This document shows positions 21,991 to 33,938 of a stretch of DNA of 64,000 bases, in pieces (position 1 is the first letter of the stretch; each line of letters begins with the position of its first letter). This DNA comes from Gyrodactylus bullatarudis (Eukaryota; Platyhelminthes; Monogenea; Gyrodactylidea; Gyrodactylidae), in contig SSNU01000214.1 in NCBI GenBank assembly GCA_012064415.1, positions 99,586-163,585 of the forward strand, written 5' to 3'. Made by a program: the position numbers and the translations under genes. Under the pieces are notes generated by a model. That model did no database searches and was not told where the DNA came from. It saw nothing but the letters and a program-made list of their open reading frames with translations.

Positions 21991-24143
21991 TTCTATGTCT
22001 GAAAAATCATCATAGAATTCACTGTATCTTGGAGGTTTTAGAATTGAAAAAGATCATACATGGATATTTTTGTCTTTGACTAAGTATTTATAGAATTTGA
22101 CTTTTCACAAAAAAGTAGTTTTCTTCTCCAAGTTGTTGTGTGCAAGATTAACATAAAAAATATAGGAGTGAATTCCTTCTCAAAAGAAGACTACCTCAGA
22201 CCATAGTTTGTCTTATTCTTTTACCACTCTTACTGGTCAAGCCTTCACATGATACAGAAAGAAATATTAAGAACAAGACAGCTGTTGTTCAAAGTTCATA
22301 CACCCTGATTTTCCTAAATTTACAAACATTCCTAAAAAGTGTCTAATAAGACTAGCTGGCCAAAGAATAACTGCTCAATAATGCATACCAAAAAAAGTAT
22401 GAATACCATTTTTTTATAGTATGTATTGTTCTAATCAGACTGAGTAGAATAAAATAACCTTTCCTTCTTGTTTTCTAGCGTAATTCCCCCATCACCCAAA
22501 GTAGCAAGTAGGGAAGAAAAACATAAAACATAATGAAATTTATGATAATTCCTGTCATTCCTTCTTGCTCACTAGATTTATTTTTAACAGGTAGAACATT
22601 GGCTTAAACATTACTTGGCTCAATTCAATCACTGAAATATGTATTCTAAATTATTTACATATTCCTTTACAAAAAATTTGTGGATGGAAAGATTTATATT
22701 CTCTCCATCTTTTTTTCGTGTCATTTCTTCCTGATATATCAGAGAAATACGTACGCTATGAGCGTTGAGTTACATTTTAACACATAATTTCCCCATAGAT
22801 GACTGAGGAAGATGATGATGACTCAATTGAATCTTTTTTTTATCTGAGAAAAGAATTCATATTTTGTCAAAGCGTTTTAAGACTATCCTTAAACTGAGAA
22901 TGTTGCGTTTTTTTGTTATCAAGAATCAGTTTATATTTACTACAATATAGTTGGATTTCTTACATAAAAACAAAATCAATAACTTAGATGTTATCGTAAA
23001 TAGCCTGATGAGAAAATTCCAAATATTCTATATTCTAAAAGTAATTTTTATATATAGCCTGAATTTTCCAATATTTTGCAAGGCTATAAAAACTAGGAAA
23101 AAAGTTTTATACTGTATTTAACACTGAACAGTAGATGTTTTAATTTTTTGGTTTTTAACCTGGTTCATAACCTGATTCAGCTCTTCATGACGATTCTAAT
23201 GAAAATGCATTAAAACCCCTTTTTTTGATTTAGACGTAATAGAGGTGAAAGTTTTGTATTAACTCTAAAGGAGCAGAAAATAAACAAATTTTCATTTCAT
23301 CACAATTTTTTTCAATCAAAAGCCTTGGCAGCTTCATCTTGTTAGTATTGAAATTATTAATAAGTGAAGAAAATGAAAAACTAAACTGGAACCCTAAACG
23401 CCTTAGAATAAATAGTATACTTGAAAGTAGTGACATCATTTTCTGGTATTGAACGTCAAAAAATCAAAACTTTATCTTTATCATGTCACTGCGAAAATTT
23501 AAACTGAATTTGAAATAGTTCTCCCTGTTGTACAACTTGAAAGGCCAGGCATTATTGAGTTGTCAAATTTTAATTTCTTAAATCTACCCCAACTGAATAG
23601 TTACAAAGTTTGAGAATCTTGAAAATTCTTCAGAAAATTTTGATAACTTGATGAAAATAATTTAATTAAAACTTCATATCAATTAGCTTTAATTGAAATC
23701 AGCTAAATTACAGATCTGAATTAGAAAACGCAATCTGGAATGATTAGAAGAAATATCATTCTCGAATTTACCGTCAAATTTTTTCTATCCAACCTAAATT
23801 AATATCTATAGAAACTAATAAAACTATCACTGAAAAGAAAAAAAATTGAACCTTGGATAGTATAGTAGAGAATTTGTATGTTTTATTTCCAAGGATTAAT
23901 TCTTTTATCGCTGACCTGAAATAAATAACAAATGACAATGAAATTTATAACAAAATAATTTTTCTCAAAAGAAGTTTTAGAAATGTTGCATTTTTTCCTT
24001 TTTTATATCTTAAAACGTTATTACCCTTCCTTTAAATAATAATGCAGATACGTAGGTCTGTTCAGTAAGCCAACATTCACCTAAACTAATTGTATTTGTT
24101 AAATTAAGGAAGGAATTATATCTTCCTATAATAACCATTTTTA
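21991..24143. other. Gene-free DNA
   Basis: No exon, RNA gene or repeat recognised. Open frames are short and low-complexity. Confidence 0.45.
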
Positions 24144-24872
24144 TATAAAGCTAGTTGATATGAAGATGAGAATTTTCTATTTTTACAAAAAACTCAATAT
24201 TTTTATCCAGAAAGTCAGGAAAAAATTTATTTTTTGGATTCCACTATGAAATGAGCTGATTAGTTTTGAATAAAAAAAAATTTCCGAAAAAAATTTAATC
24301 TGACCAAAATTGAGCCATTCTTGAATTTCGGAAATGTTTCAAATTTCCACTTTTTCAACTTTCAAATCCAAAATTTTTATCGATTTCAAAGATTTGATAT
24401 TCATGATGAAAATTAGACCAAGATTTCAAATTTGGCCGTGGAATTTGAGAGAAAATTAATCTTTCCAAGAAAAAGTCCAATCTCTATATTTTGGATCATT
24501 TTCCCTCGTGATAATCGAAAAATTCAAATGGTTCGATTTCCTAACGTAATGACGAATTTCTGTGAATTCCTGCAGGTGAATTCGAAATCTTCGTCTAATT
24601 TTGATATTTATTCAAATCTTTGAAATCGATAAAAATTTTGGATTTGAAAGTTGAAAAAGTGGAAATTTGAAACATTTCCGAAATTCAAAAAACGGCTCAA
24701 TTTTGGTCAGATTAAATTTTTTTCGGAAATTTTTTTTTGTATTCAAAACTTATCAACTCATTTCATAGTGGAATCCAAAAAATAAATTTTTCCTGACTTT
24801 CTAGATAAAAATATTGAGTTTTTTGTAAAAATAGGAAATTCTCATCTTCATGTCAATTAGGTTTATATAGTT
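24144..24872. repeat. Complete foldback repeat, type copy (about 730 bp)
   Basis: Arms of about 250 bp (24144-24400 and 24605-24872) are near-perfect inverted copies. The termini read TATATAAA(G/C)CTA(G/A)TTGA(T/C)ATGAAGATGAG. The centre (about 24400-24620) contains GGATCATTTTCCCTCGTGAT and TCAAATGGTTCGATTTCC, conserved in the copy at 42028-42572. No transposase is encoded, so it looks like a non-autonomous DNA element. The target duplication is unclear because both ends start in TATATAAA. Confidence 0.75.
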
Positions 24873-25158
24873 GAGAAGCTATTGCAGAAAATTTTTTCTC
24901 AAGTTCCGAATTTTATAAATAAGAAATATGCCAGATATTTGAGGTATTTACGCTTTTATTTCTGGCTTACTTGTCAGTCTCTCAAATGTCATTTTTGTGG
25001 ATAAAATTCCTAGATATGAATTCTACCTCAAGAGATTTTACCACTTCGAATTAGCCATATGAATTTCCATTTTATGAAATTTTCTTCGCAAGGTGAAAAG
25101 ATCAAAAAATGTGGGCTTTCAGGATATATATATATAAATATTTCAAACTTTAATTATA
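24873..25158. other. Gene-free AT-rich DNA
   Basis: Nothing recognised. Confidence 0.45.
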
Positions 25159-25434
25159 TCAATGATTTTGATCTGAAAGATGTTCACGAACATTGATTTT
25201 AGTCACCAGGATCATATTGAGTGATGCACGTTGTTTCGCAATTAAGGCCTTTATTTCAGGCATACTCATCATGTGATAGATATGTACAGAATTTGCGGTT
25301 AGGCCTTTGACCAAGAGTAAGTTCTTTAATCTCTCGAACAATGCGTCCGAATCGTCAGTAGAATCATGGCTGGCATATTGGCCTTCGACATTTACTAGGT
25401 TCTCCTGGGGAGTAGAAAATTCATTATTAGTCAT
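25159..25434 (-). other. Unrecognised open reading frame (91 codons)
   Basis: The frame is less AT-biased than its surroundings and reads MTNNEFSTPQENLVNVEG at the start. An amphipathic stretch follows (ALFERLKNLLLVKGLTANSV). I do not recognise a family. The 150 bp upstream of its ATG (25485-25620) are repeated at 47035-47160, so it may belong to a mobile element. It could also be an accident. Confidence 0.25.
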
Positions 25435-25484
25435 TTCGAGAAACGTCTTTTTAAATTCGAATTAGATCAAAAAATCTGCCATTC

Positions 25485-25620
25485 CCTAGGGCATAAAGAT
25501 TCTTTATTAATAAAAATACTTTTGTTTTATTGTTGATTGTTTGCCTCCGATTCGTTTTAGGAATTCTGAAATGCTTTTATAAATTTTTATTATTTCTATA
25601 ATCTTATGCTTCGGAGTTCC
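25485..25620 (+). repeat. Dispersed repeat shared with 47035-47160
   Basis: Shared strings: AAGATTCTTTATT, ATTGTTTGC and TCGATTCGT (with one or two changes), in the same order and strand. Confidence 0.5.
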
Positions 25621-26479
25621 TCCGATCGCATATTTCTCACTTATCATCTTAAATTACCACAGATACCACTGGCATCACCTTCTTTTCTCAAGAAGTTTGA
25701 TATTTTTATTAAAGATTATTTCCCATAGAATTCACGTCTCTTCTCAAACTAGTCTCTAAAGTTTTGCTACTTCAAAAAGTTTTTCGATAGAAAAGATTCA
25801 TAAGAAAAGGCGATAAGATAAAAATAAGAATGTTTAGTTTGACACCTTCATCATTTAAACTTTAATTTTGGATGTGTTGCATTGTAAATGTAGCATTAAC
25901 GATACTTGAAAGGAAAGTAAAACTCATCTACTCAAATGAATGATAATATTCTTTATAAAGTAGTATTCATTTGGCAATCTATTAAAATTACTTGCGTCTA
26001 CAGTGAAAATAAACATTCCTTTTCATTTATGCCTCTTTAAAAATAATAATGATAATGATAGTTTTTACTTTTTGCCTGAGGCTAAATAAAACTATCCAAC
26101 AGAGGAAGAAGAAACTTGAAGCACTATATGAAGAGCAAATTTGGAAAAAGAATAAGAAAAGCTAGAAAATTGTTTTTTTCTCAAGCTGACTCATTCAACT
26201 CAGTTGTAGTTTATAATTCTGTGTTAGGTAAAGAAAATCCATAATCGAGTCTAGGAAAATAAACTTGCCTATTTAAGAGATTTGAAAGAATTCTAGGTGG
26301 AGATGAATTCATTCTTTTTTCAATCAAAAAGGGGTGGGTTTTTAATATGTAAAAGTTTATCATTAATTTCATTCTCTCACAAAAGAAGCTTCCATGAATA
26401 AAATGGGGATTTTAATTTTTATAGATAAGTTTTGTTTAAAATTCGTCATCGACCATGGGAAAGTTGTTTTAATTACTTT
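25621..26479. other. Gene-free AT-rich DNA
   Basis: Nothing recognised. Confidence 0.45.
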
Positions 26480-26619
26480 TCTTTTGAAAGGATAATATTT
26501 TCGAACTTCATCAAGAATATTTGAGTTAGGTTCTAAACTCATCTGGAAGGTTTAGAGAACAACAAGCGTATATTTGAGTGATAAACTTGGTATAATATTT
26601 TAAAGTTAGATGCATCTGC

Positions 26620-26889
26620 AGAGTGGCCTATTTTCTGTAGATGGTGCTGAACCGCGCAGTTGTGCTTTGGTCTTAGATTTTCTCTCATCCTTTCACCAAG
26701 ACATCAGGTTGTCTGTCCAACGTAAGAAGAACCACACGAACAAGTAAACTGGTAAATGACTCCTTTCTTTTTCAACTTTTGGATTGGATCTTTGTTGCGA
26801 CCATTGATCAGTTTCGATATTTTTTGGACCAATTTGAGCTTCCTTCCAGGAAATGTTCGTCGGGTGATATTTGACAATTTGTTATTCAA
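26620..26889 (-). pseudogene. PLE GIY-YIG endonuclease remnant
   Basis: Encodes NITRRTFPGRKLKLV, then GVIYQFTCSCGSSYVGQTT, the GIY-YIG start (GVIY and YVGQT) with the PLE-type Cys motif C-x-CG. A TGA interrupts at the next codon (where Arg would be expected). It then continues CLGERMRENLRPKHNCAVQH and LQKIGHSADASNF. The catalytic Glu region is not found. Confidence 0.75.
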
Positions 26890-27412
26890 AATATTCTTGA
26901 AAGCACTAGAACCAAGGATCGTCTTCTTCCTTTAGTTTCTCCTTGGGGTGCGAGTTTTTGTTGATGAATTACGCATCAAAAGAGCCTTCAGTTTTGATCT
27001 CTCCTCCTGTACAAATTCCGTGGACACTTTTTTTAATTCGATATTTTTTTAATTAAAAACTATTCGTAAATAACCCTTCCGTAGCCAAAGAATCGAATAA
27101 TCTGAACTCAATGGTAAAATTTTTCTGAGACTTTTTGTTTAGACGATACATTATTATCTTTCATTGAGCTTACAACGGCAAGCCTAAGATTTCTGTAAGC
27201 GAGAGTATAGTTTTTGTACAAATAATTAGTTTATGTGAAACAATAGAGGAATAAGACTTTCATAAATTACTGATGGTTAATTTCGGATTTTTTGGTTTAC
27301 AAGTTGATTTTTCAATAGGTTAACTGGTTTTAAGGTTTAACAAATTTTGAATGTTATTGTTTGAAAGGTGATGATTAACCTCTGATTTTATCTGAGCAAT
27401 AGAAGAATTCAT

Positions 27413-27500
27413 AAAGAAAGGCGATGCCAGGTTTGTTAAAAGAATAGCGCTTTATTTCGTGGCATACTCTTCAGCTTTTACATGCCAGATTTATATACAA
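27413..27500 (-). ncRNA. Hammerhead-ribozyme-like motif (family d)
   Basis: On the - strand: core CTGAAGA (27474-27468), GTATGCCAC, GAAA (27458-27455), then AATAAAGCGC and the ATG at 27412. Very similar to family b (11441-11517), but predicted stem I is weaker. Confidence 0.5.
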
Positions 27501-27559
27501 AAATTACACGAAATGATGATAATTGATCTGATTGGCCCTTCTTTAAGGAGGTGAACAAA

Positions 27560-27740
27560 AAGAAGGTTTTGAACGGTTTTTTAGATCTGGACTAATAGGA
27601 ATACTAAGAGTTTTAGATAAAACTGAAGAGAGTTCAGAGTACAAGCGTCTTATCTCACAGAAGAAGGTACCTGAAACTTGACTATCTCAGTACCGGAACT
27701 TCTGGAAGAGACTCTTATATTCCAATTAAATCTACTTTTA
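27560..27740 (+). repeat. PLE-terminus-like fragment
   Basis: Reverse-complement relative of 33085-33270. It contains the hammerhead-like region in decayed form (CAGAAGA...GGAAC). Predicted stem II is unusually clear: GGTAC-CTGA pairs with TCAG-TACC across 17 nt. Confidence 0.6.
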
Positions 27741-29004
27741 CTAATATTTATTGAAACGCATTATGCTTAAAACATATCTCATCTTTCGATGTACCAGTAC
27801 CAAATACTATTAACACTACAAGTCCCAATGGGTTTTATATGGAGCTTTATCATAATTCTATTTTAAAATATCTAATATATACCTTTTCTGAGAGTAAATT
27901 ATGGCTTATAATTACAAAGCTAAAATGATTGAAAGATTACTTGTTTTGGAAAAATATGAAAATTTATCCATTAAGGAAAAAAGGAAGAAATTACACTTGT
28001 AGAGTTCATCTTTCGAGATAAAAAAGTTAGCAATTTTCGGGGTCAAAATGGTAGTTTTTGAGTCGATATCTCTTATTAAAAGTTGATTTTTAAAAAAACC
28101 TTCATATATGTCATCAGCGTGTTCAAAAGCGTCTTAAATTTGATATGAGACCATGAAAAATTCAATAATATTCAAGTCATCACAGTCAGATAAGATACCA
28201 AGAAAATCTAGGTTTTTAGGATTTTGTTCGATTCTATAGCATCCTCTTCAGTTTTATCTTTATTCAATATTGATGAATAAATCTGTGTATAATTACATCA
28301 TTTACATAGTGCAATATTAATACGTAAGGCCAATTATTCCTTCTCATTAAACAGCGCATAGACTCTTATCTTCATCTCGTATCAGGTGAATAGAGTCTTA
28401 CTATTTAGTACTGAAATGTGTATATTATCCCAACAGTCAAATTTATGAATAATAGATTTCTCTGAAATATTTTCATATTTTTCATTCAGAATAGAATTAA
28501 ATTATCGATGTAGATTTAGTAAAAAATAGATCAATAATTTTTAGAAATTGAGACTGGATGTATATTAGAAATTCTAAGAAATATTAATTAATATATAGAA
28601 AATAGATCTATTGGTCCTATTAATGCTGCAGGCAATTCTAGATAGGTTTTTGAGAAGTTAATTTTGAGGCATTAATGAGTGCGTTCCTGTATCCATAGAC
28701 TTTTATCTCTTCAGTAGACTTGGGCCTTTCAAGAATTCATCCATTAGTAACAAGCCTCTGTTTCTCTTGAAAAATAGATTGAGTATCATTATTTTCTTTA
28801 CCAGTATCAATAGATGAAATAATTTCAGAAACAGTAAAATATACCAAAATAATTTTTAATTTACAGTATCATTGATTATGAAAATTTATTGACACAGTAT
28901 CATTTTACGTTATTTTTTCAAAAATATTTCATCATATTACTGATATTTTTCCAATCTAAACTTAGCATGGGGGATTTTATTAATTTTGGAAATTTTCCTA
29001 CAAA
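27741..29004. other. Gene-free AT-rich DNA
   Basis: Nothing recognised. Confidence 0.45.
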
Positions 29005-29435
29005 TACATGAAGCTAGTTGACATGCCGTGGAGGAAGAAAGGATTTTACTGTTTTCCAGAAAAGGTTAATTTTGGATTATTCACCTTCGTGATATTCAAT
29101 AAATTCTAATTTTACGATTTACGACAATAATGACGAATTTTTGTGAATTTCTGCAGCCGAATTCGTATTTTATGCCTGTATCCGATCTCGAAATGCTTCA
29201 AATCTTTGAAAACGATAAAAAATTTTGGATTCAAAAGTTGAAATTTTGGTTCATCTTAGAAATTCGAAAAATGGCCTAATTTTGAATTTTTTCAGAAATT
29301 TTTTTTATTCTAACAACATATTGGTTTATTTCACTATGGAATTCGAAAAATAAATTTTTCCTGACTTTCCGGAGAAAAATATCGAGTTTTTTGTAAAAAA
29401 GGTAAATTCTCATCTTCATGTCAATTAGTTTTACT
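29005..29435. repeat. Foldback repeat with a deleted left arm
   Basis: Left end GAAGCTAGTTGACATG, then a deletion straight to the core (GGATTATTCACCTTCGTGAT). The right arm is intact and ends AATTCTCATCTTCATGTCAA at about 29404-29423. Confidence 0.6.
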
Positions 29436-30108
29436 ATGTACAAAGGGATTTCGATAGTGTTAATTTTGATCAATAGTTTTATCTGAGTTGCACTCGGCGT
29501 CAGAGTTAGAAGAGATTTTATATTTTTTATTAAAATCCTCTTTAATAATATTATAAAAGAAAAAAATTGTTTTAATCTTTACCAAGTCTCGAATGGCATG
29601 TCTTTTATCCAACAAGACTTAACATACCAAAATAATTTAGTTCCATGCATAAAAAATCTGATATCAAACAATGTTAAACTAGCCGAATGTGTATAATCAA
29701 ATTATTTGATTTAACCACAGTCTCTTAAACTTTATTTTTTTACGACTAACATATTTATCAAGTATATAAATCTATAAATACCGCAAAAAAATATTTCAGA
29801 CTCTATCAGACAATATCCTTTTAGTAACCTTTATTAGAGTCTTCATATGTCAAAGTTATTCTTTAATAAATTAATCTTGATACAAAATCTCAATTCCATT
29901 AAGAAAAGATCAACAGATAAAATTCTGTTGATATCTTATTCTGCACTGATAAATAAGCCAAATTATTAAATTATGTAAACCTTTTTTCTGCCTTCTTTTA
30001 ATAAATCCCAACATTTTAGACGATAGCTAGCTAGTTAATGCGAAATGGTTAGCGCTTGTAATTTTATATAACTTTGTTTCCAAAAGGCATTAATCCATTT
30101 CTCTGTGT
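29436..30108. other. Gene-free AT-rich DNA
   Basis: Nothing recognised. Confidence 0.45.
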
Positions 30109-30116
30109 CTGTTTAT

Positions 30117-30567
30117 TAGACTTTGATGAAATTTCGTAAAACTGTAATTTTGTTTAAATAATCTTTGAGCTATTTCTAAATCATTCCACCATGTCTGGCT
30201 GAGTCAACTCTTTAAATGATTCTTGTATCATATAAACAAAATTTCGGAAATTTTCAAATTTTGAAAGTTTTTTATTTTAATTTTTGTTAATTCTATTCGA
30301 TTTTATTTACTTTATGCAGTTATAAATAGTTTTTCATATCTTGGATTTTGAATGTAAAAGATTAAGATATTTTTTATGAAAATATAAATCAAGAGAATAT
30401 TAAGAACGTTCAAAATTTGAAAATTTCCGAAATTTTGTTTATATGATACAAGAATCATTTAAAGAGTTGACTCAGCCAGACATGGTGGAATGATTTAGAA
30501 ATAGCTCAAAGATTATTTAAACAAAATTACAGGTTTCATCAGTTTTACGAAATTTCATCCAAGTCTA
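30117..30567. repeat. hAT-like foldback element with 8-bp target duplication
   Basis: Inverted arms of about 160 bp (30117-30272 and 30405-30567) begin TAGACTT(T/G)GATGAAATTT. The flanks carry CTGTTTAT on both sides (30109-30116 and 30568-30575). An 8-bp duplication fits hAT-type mobilisation. It is non-coding, so non-autonomous. Confidence 0.75.
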
Positions 30568-30575
30568 CTGTTTAT

Positions 30576-31331
30576 TATCAAGTATCATGAAAATCATTCA
30601 ATTTTCCTAGTTTTCCACACAAATTCCAGTTTTTGAGCTTTAAGATGGAGTATTTTGTCAACTTTAAAGTGATAGAGGGATTAAAAGTTGATTTTTAGGA
30701 TCCCAGTTAGACCTGCCATTTGATCGATTGGATCGATGTAGTCTTGGTTCTTTTAATTAGCTCTCTGATAATATTTCAGGTATGAAAGTTTAGTTATTAT
30801 AACGAATTCTCTCGATATATTTTTACACAATAGTTGCGTTATAACTTTTTCAAATTTTTATTGAAATTTTTCATCTAATTATCAAAAATTTGCAGATCAA
30901 GATCCTAGATTAGCGGTAGGAAATCTTTTCTGTTTTTATTAGGAATTTTTCATATAGAATTCTCAAGAGGTAAAAAAACACAAAGTTTCATCTCATTGCT
31001 CAATTCCCCTCCCTAGAATTTATTTTCCTTCTTTAGTCTTGTAATCCCTTGCCAATTTCTAACTGATTTTGCCTTGATCGACGAAACAAAAGGAGAAAAA
31101 AACATTGAAATAATTTATTACATTAAAATATAAATCCATGTACAGAAAAAAAGGGGTAGTGGGCGAAGAGTGATGGGATGTAAAAGATTAGTCTAATCAG
31201 TCAATTTTTAGTGTGAAAAGATTTTGCTTTTGATGTAGAAAGGGCTCAAAGCAATATATAGATAAAAATAAAAAAAAATGCTTTCAGAGACTATAGGAAA
31301 ATTGTTTTGTTCCATGATGGAATCTGAACAG
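30576..31331. other. Gene-free AT-rich DNA
   Basis: Nothing recognised. Confidence 0.45.
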
Positions 31332-31339
31332 TAAATTAG

Positions 31340-33076
31340 TAGGGCGGAAAATTTGCGATTTTTTCGATTTTTGATATTATTATCAACTGTGTTTTTTAAA
31401 AAAGAAAATCAAAAAATTAATTCTCTACACCTTTTAGTTTCCAAGATAATTTTGCGATTTTTTTGCGATTTCATTCTAGTTTCTACTTTTTTTCCCTTTA
31501 TTTTCCATTTTTTCCCATTTCTTTGTTTCCTCTTTCGTCTCGGTTTCACATCTTATCTTACCTAGGATACTATTATAGATAAGTTTACTTAATTTCATTG
31601 GCTCTAATTAAGATTTTAAGAATAATAATTATTTCATTTTTCTCAGAGTATGGCTCAACCTTTAAAATTGACAAGGTTCAGATAGGTTTTGTTAAATGTA
31701 CGATATGTCCTGCCACTTTCAAAGGAACAAAATTGGAATATATATTAAAACATGTTAAAACCAACAAACATGTGGATGCGATGTCTCGTTCTGCAAAACA
31801 AGAAGCAATATCTTTTGAAAAAACAAAGGATGTGAATAAAATTATTGCCAAAGGATTTCTCTCGGCTGGAATACCCTTACGGAAATTGGATAATCCTGGT
31901 ATTAAGCAAATGTTTGAAGAACTTGGTGTAAAAGTATGCTCAAGTGTAACAGCAAGAAGTCATTTGGATGAGTTTTACGATTTAGAAAAAGATTCTTTCA
32001 GAGAATACGTTCATGAAAAGAAGATATTTATTCAAGTTGACGAGAGCAAAGTAAACCAAAAGTCAATTTGTGCTATTTTAATTGGAATTCTTGAAAAGCC
32101 AGAAAATACCCTTGTATGCGATATTATCGAAGTGAAGGAAAAACTAACCTATGAATTTATTGTAAAATCGGTAAAGAAAGTTTTGGAATCGTATCGAATA
32201 GAAAAAGATAATTTTCTTTTATTGCTTTCTGATGCGGCAAGCTACATGATGAAGGCAAAAAGATATCTCAAAATGGAATATCCTAAGCTTTTTCATGTTA
32301 CATGTTTTGCACATCTTTTACATAATTGCTCTATGCTAGTTAAAGAATCAATGGAGAATGTTGACAAACTAATTGGCTCTGTTAAGGCAGCCACCATTAA
32401 AAATAAGTCACGTAGAGATCTCTTCTCAGATATGAAAAGGCCTCCTACTCCAATTCCTACAAGATGGGGTACTTGGATTGAAGCTGTTGAATATTATTGT
32501 GAAAATCTTCCTGCTGTGAGAAAGATTTTTTCGGAAGAAAATGAGGATGGAATCATTATGAAGAACGTGAAAAAGTGCTTAGCAAATGATCAGTTGACAA
32601 GAGATTTATCAATGATCCAACGATGTTACATGCCACTTGTTCAGTCAATCAAAGAAATGGAGAATCGTAAAACTTCATTAAAGAAAGGAATCGAAATTAT
32701 TCAGAATCTTGATTTTAAAGAGGATCCCTTAAAAATAGCCCAATACTTGAAAAGCCGGCTTAACGAAAATGACGCAACGAAAATTTTTCAAATGGAAGAT
32801 GAAAATATTAGTCCTATGGAGTACAATCTTTTGTTGAGTTGCAACCCGACTTCAGCTGATGTTGAAAGATGTTTTTCAAAACTTAAGCATTTTTATGACA
32901 AAAATAAAACATTCAAAGAAGAGAACTTGGAAAAATATTTTATTTTGTATGCTAACAAAACTGACTAAAATTTCCCCCTTTTTTCCATTTTAAAAATAAA
33001 ATTGCGATTTATTTGCCCCTTTGAAGATATTTTTGCGATATTTTTCATTATTTTTTTCCATTTATTTACCACTCAA
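31340..33076 (+). mobile_element. hAT transposon, apparently full length
   Basis: A 1,737-bp element flanked by an 8-bp duplication TAAATTAG (31332-31339 and 33077-33084). The ends are short imperfect inverted repeats (TAGGGCGGAAAAT against TTGAGTGGTAAAT). It carries one long uninterrupted transposase frame. Subterminal TTGCGATTTTTT-type repeats occur near both ends, which could be transposase-binding sites. Confidence 0.8.
31598..32968 (+). CDS. hAT-family transposase (CGGBP1-like type)
   Basis: 456 codons without a stop. Residues about 32-60 form a BED-type zinc finger (CTICPATF...HVKTNKHVD, C-x2-C...H-x5-H). The catalytic core has an acidic residue at VDESKVNQKS (about 146) and one in LLLSDAASYMM, followed by FHVTCFAHLLHNC. 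The C-terminus carries the hAT dimerisation motif (NPTSADVERCFSKL). It resembles hAT proteins related to CGGBP1. The start is uncertain: the first codons are hydrophobic and lie before a possible splice acceptor (TTTTTCTCAG at about 31646), so the real protein may begin through an upstream exon. It would cut and paste its own element through the terminal repeats. Whether it is active is not visible, but the frame is open. Confidence 0.85.
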   Translation: MALIKILRIIIISFFSEYGSTFKIDKVQIGFVKCTICPATFKGTKLEYILKHVKTNKHVDAMSRSAKQEAISFEKTKDVNKIIAKGFLSAGIPLRKLDNPGIKQMFEELGVKVCSSVTARSHLDEFYDLEKDSFREYVHEKKIFIQVDESKVNQKSICAILIGILEKPENTLVCDIIEVKEKLTYEFIVKSVKKVLESYRIEKDNFLLLLSDAASYMMKAKRYLKMEYPKLFHVTCFAHLLHNCSMLVKESMENVDKLIGSVKAATIKNKSRRDLFSDMKRPPTPIPTRWGTWIEAVEYYCENLPAVRKIFSEENEDGIIMKNVKKCLANDQLTRDLSMIQRCYMPLVQSIKEMENRKTSLKKGIEIIQNLDFKEDPLKIAQYLKSRLNENDATKIFQMEDENISPMEYNLLLSCNPTSADVERCFSKLKHFYDKNKTFKEENLEKYFILYANKTD

Positions 33077-33084
33077 TAAATTAG

Positions 33085-33270
33085 TAAAAGTAGAATTGGA
33101 ATAAAAATAACCTTTTTCCTAAGCCTCTTCAAGACGTTTCGGTACTGAGATAGTCGATTATCTTCTTCAGTGAGATGAGGCTCTTGTACTCTGAACTCTC
33201 TTCAAATTTATCTAAAAACCGTAGTATTCCTATTGGCCCAGATCTGAAAAACCATTCAAAGTTAAACAAA
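33085..33270 (-). repeat. PLE-terminus-like fragment with hammerhead-like core (family e)
   Basis: On the - strand: stem I GCCTC, core CTGAAGA (33170-33164), stem II region, GAAAC (33140-33136), GTC, then TTGAAGAGGC, whose GAGGC pairs with GCCTC. Homologous to 1203-1530 and 27560-27740. Any downstream ATG is cut off by the hAT insertion at 33084. Confidence 0.6.
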
Positions 33271-33478
33271 CCAATCAGATTACCTGTAGAAAAATCAAAC
33301 ATGAAATAATACCTTGAAATCGAAAAATGTATTATTTTTCAAAATCTTTAGATATTGGAAATTTTTTAGGTGTTTGAAGCTCTAATACTATTAAGTGTTA
33401 TTTAGTGAAAAATAAACTAATCTTAGAATTTAAGAAGTGCTAATTCTCACTCGCGTAACTCTATAAATTTTTTTTTAC

Positions 33479-33678
33479 AGTAAAAATATTTCTATTGAAA
33501 CATCTTATTTTTATTGAAACACTAATATTTACCCCCTAATTAAGTATTATTTATGTCGACCTATCTAAATGTATGGAAATCACTTGCTGCATTCTGATTG
33601 GTCGAGATAATACTTAATTAGGGGGTAAATATTCGTGTTTCAATAAAAATAAGATTTTTCAATAGAAATATGTTTACT
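33479..33678. repeat. 200-bp foldback MITE
   Basis: Near-perfect arms: AGTAAA-ATATTTCTATTGAA through ACCCCCTAATTAAGTATTAT (33479-33553), inverted at about 33614-33678. The centre is about 60 bp, including CTGATTGGTCGA. Non-coding. Confidence 0.75.
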
Positions 33679-33938
33679 TTAATATCTAAGATTAAAATTG
33701 ATTTTTAAAATTGATTCCTTTTAGTTTATACGTGTAAAAAATAATCGGTTTGGTTCAAAATCCATGATTACACTGTGTGTCAAAAAAAATTTTCAAAAAG
33801 TTTTTCGGGTAAGACCCATGTGTTTTTCACGCTGATTCCAAATCTGGTCTTAAAATTAGAAAATTAGGTTTAGTTTGGGAGATATGGGCAAGAATTGAAA
33901 AATGAGAATTTTGGGAAAATCTAAAGTTCGTCTTCAAG

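Larger units (their letters stand above)
26490..27500 (-). mobile_element. Penelope-like element with RT deleted (family d)
   Basis: Read on the - strand: hammerhead-like leader (27500-27413), ATG at 27412 (MNSSIAQIKSEVNHHLSNNN), a degenerate 5' coding part, then directly the region before the nuclease and a GIY-YIG domain (about 26889-26620), and a terminus shared with 19010-19160. The whole RT catalytic region is missing. Several stops and shifts make it a dead copy. Confidence 0.7.

Noticed and set aside
24432..24623. Similar open frames at 24432-24623 and 42120-42329 (MAVEFERKL...) as a two-member gene family
   Set aside because: Both lie in the conserved centre of the same foldback repeat; the similarity is at DNA level and the frame has no independent support.
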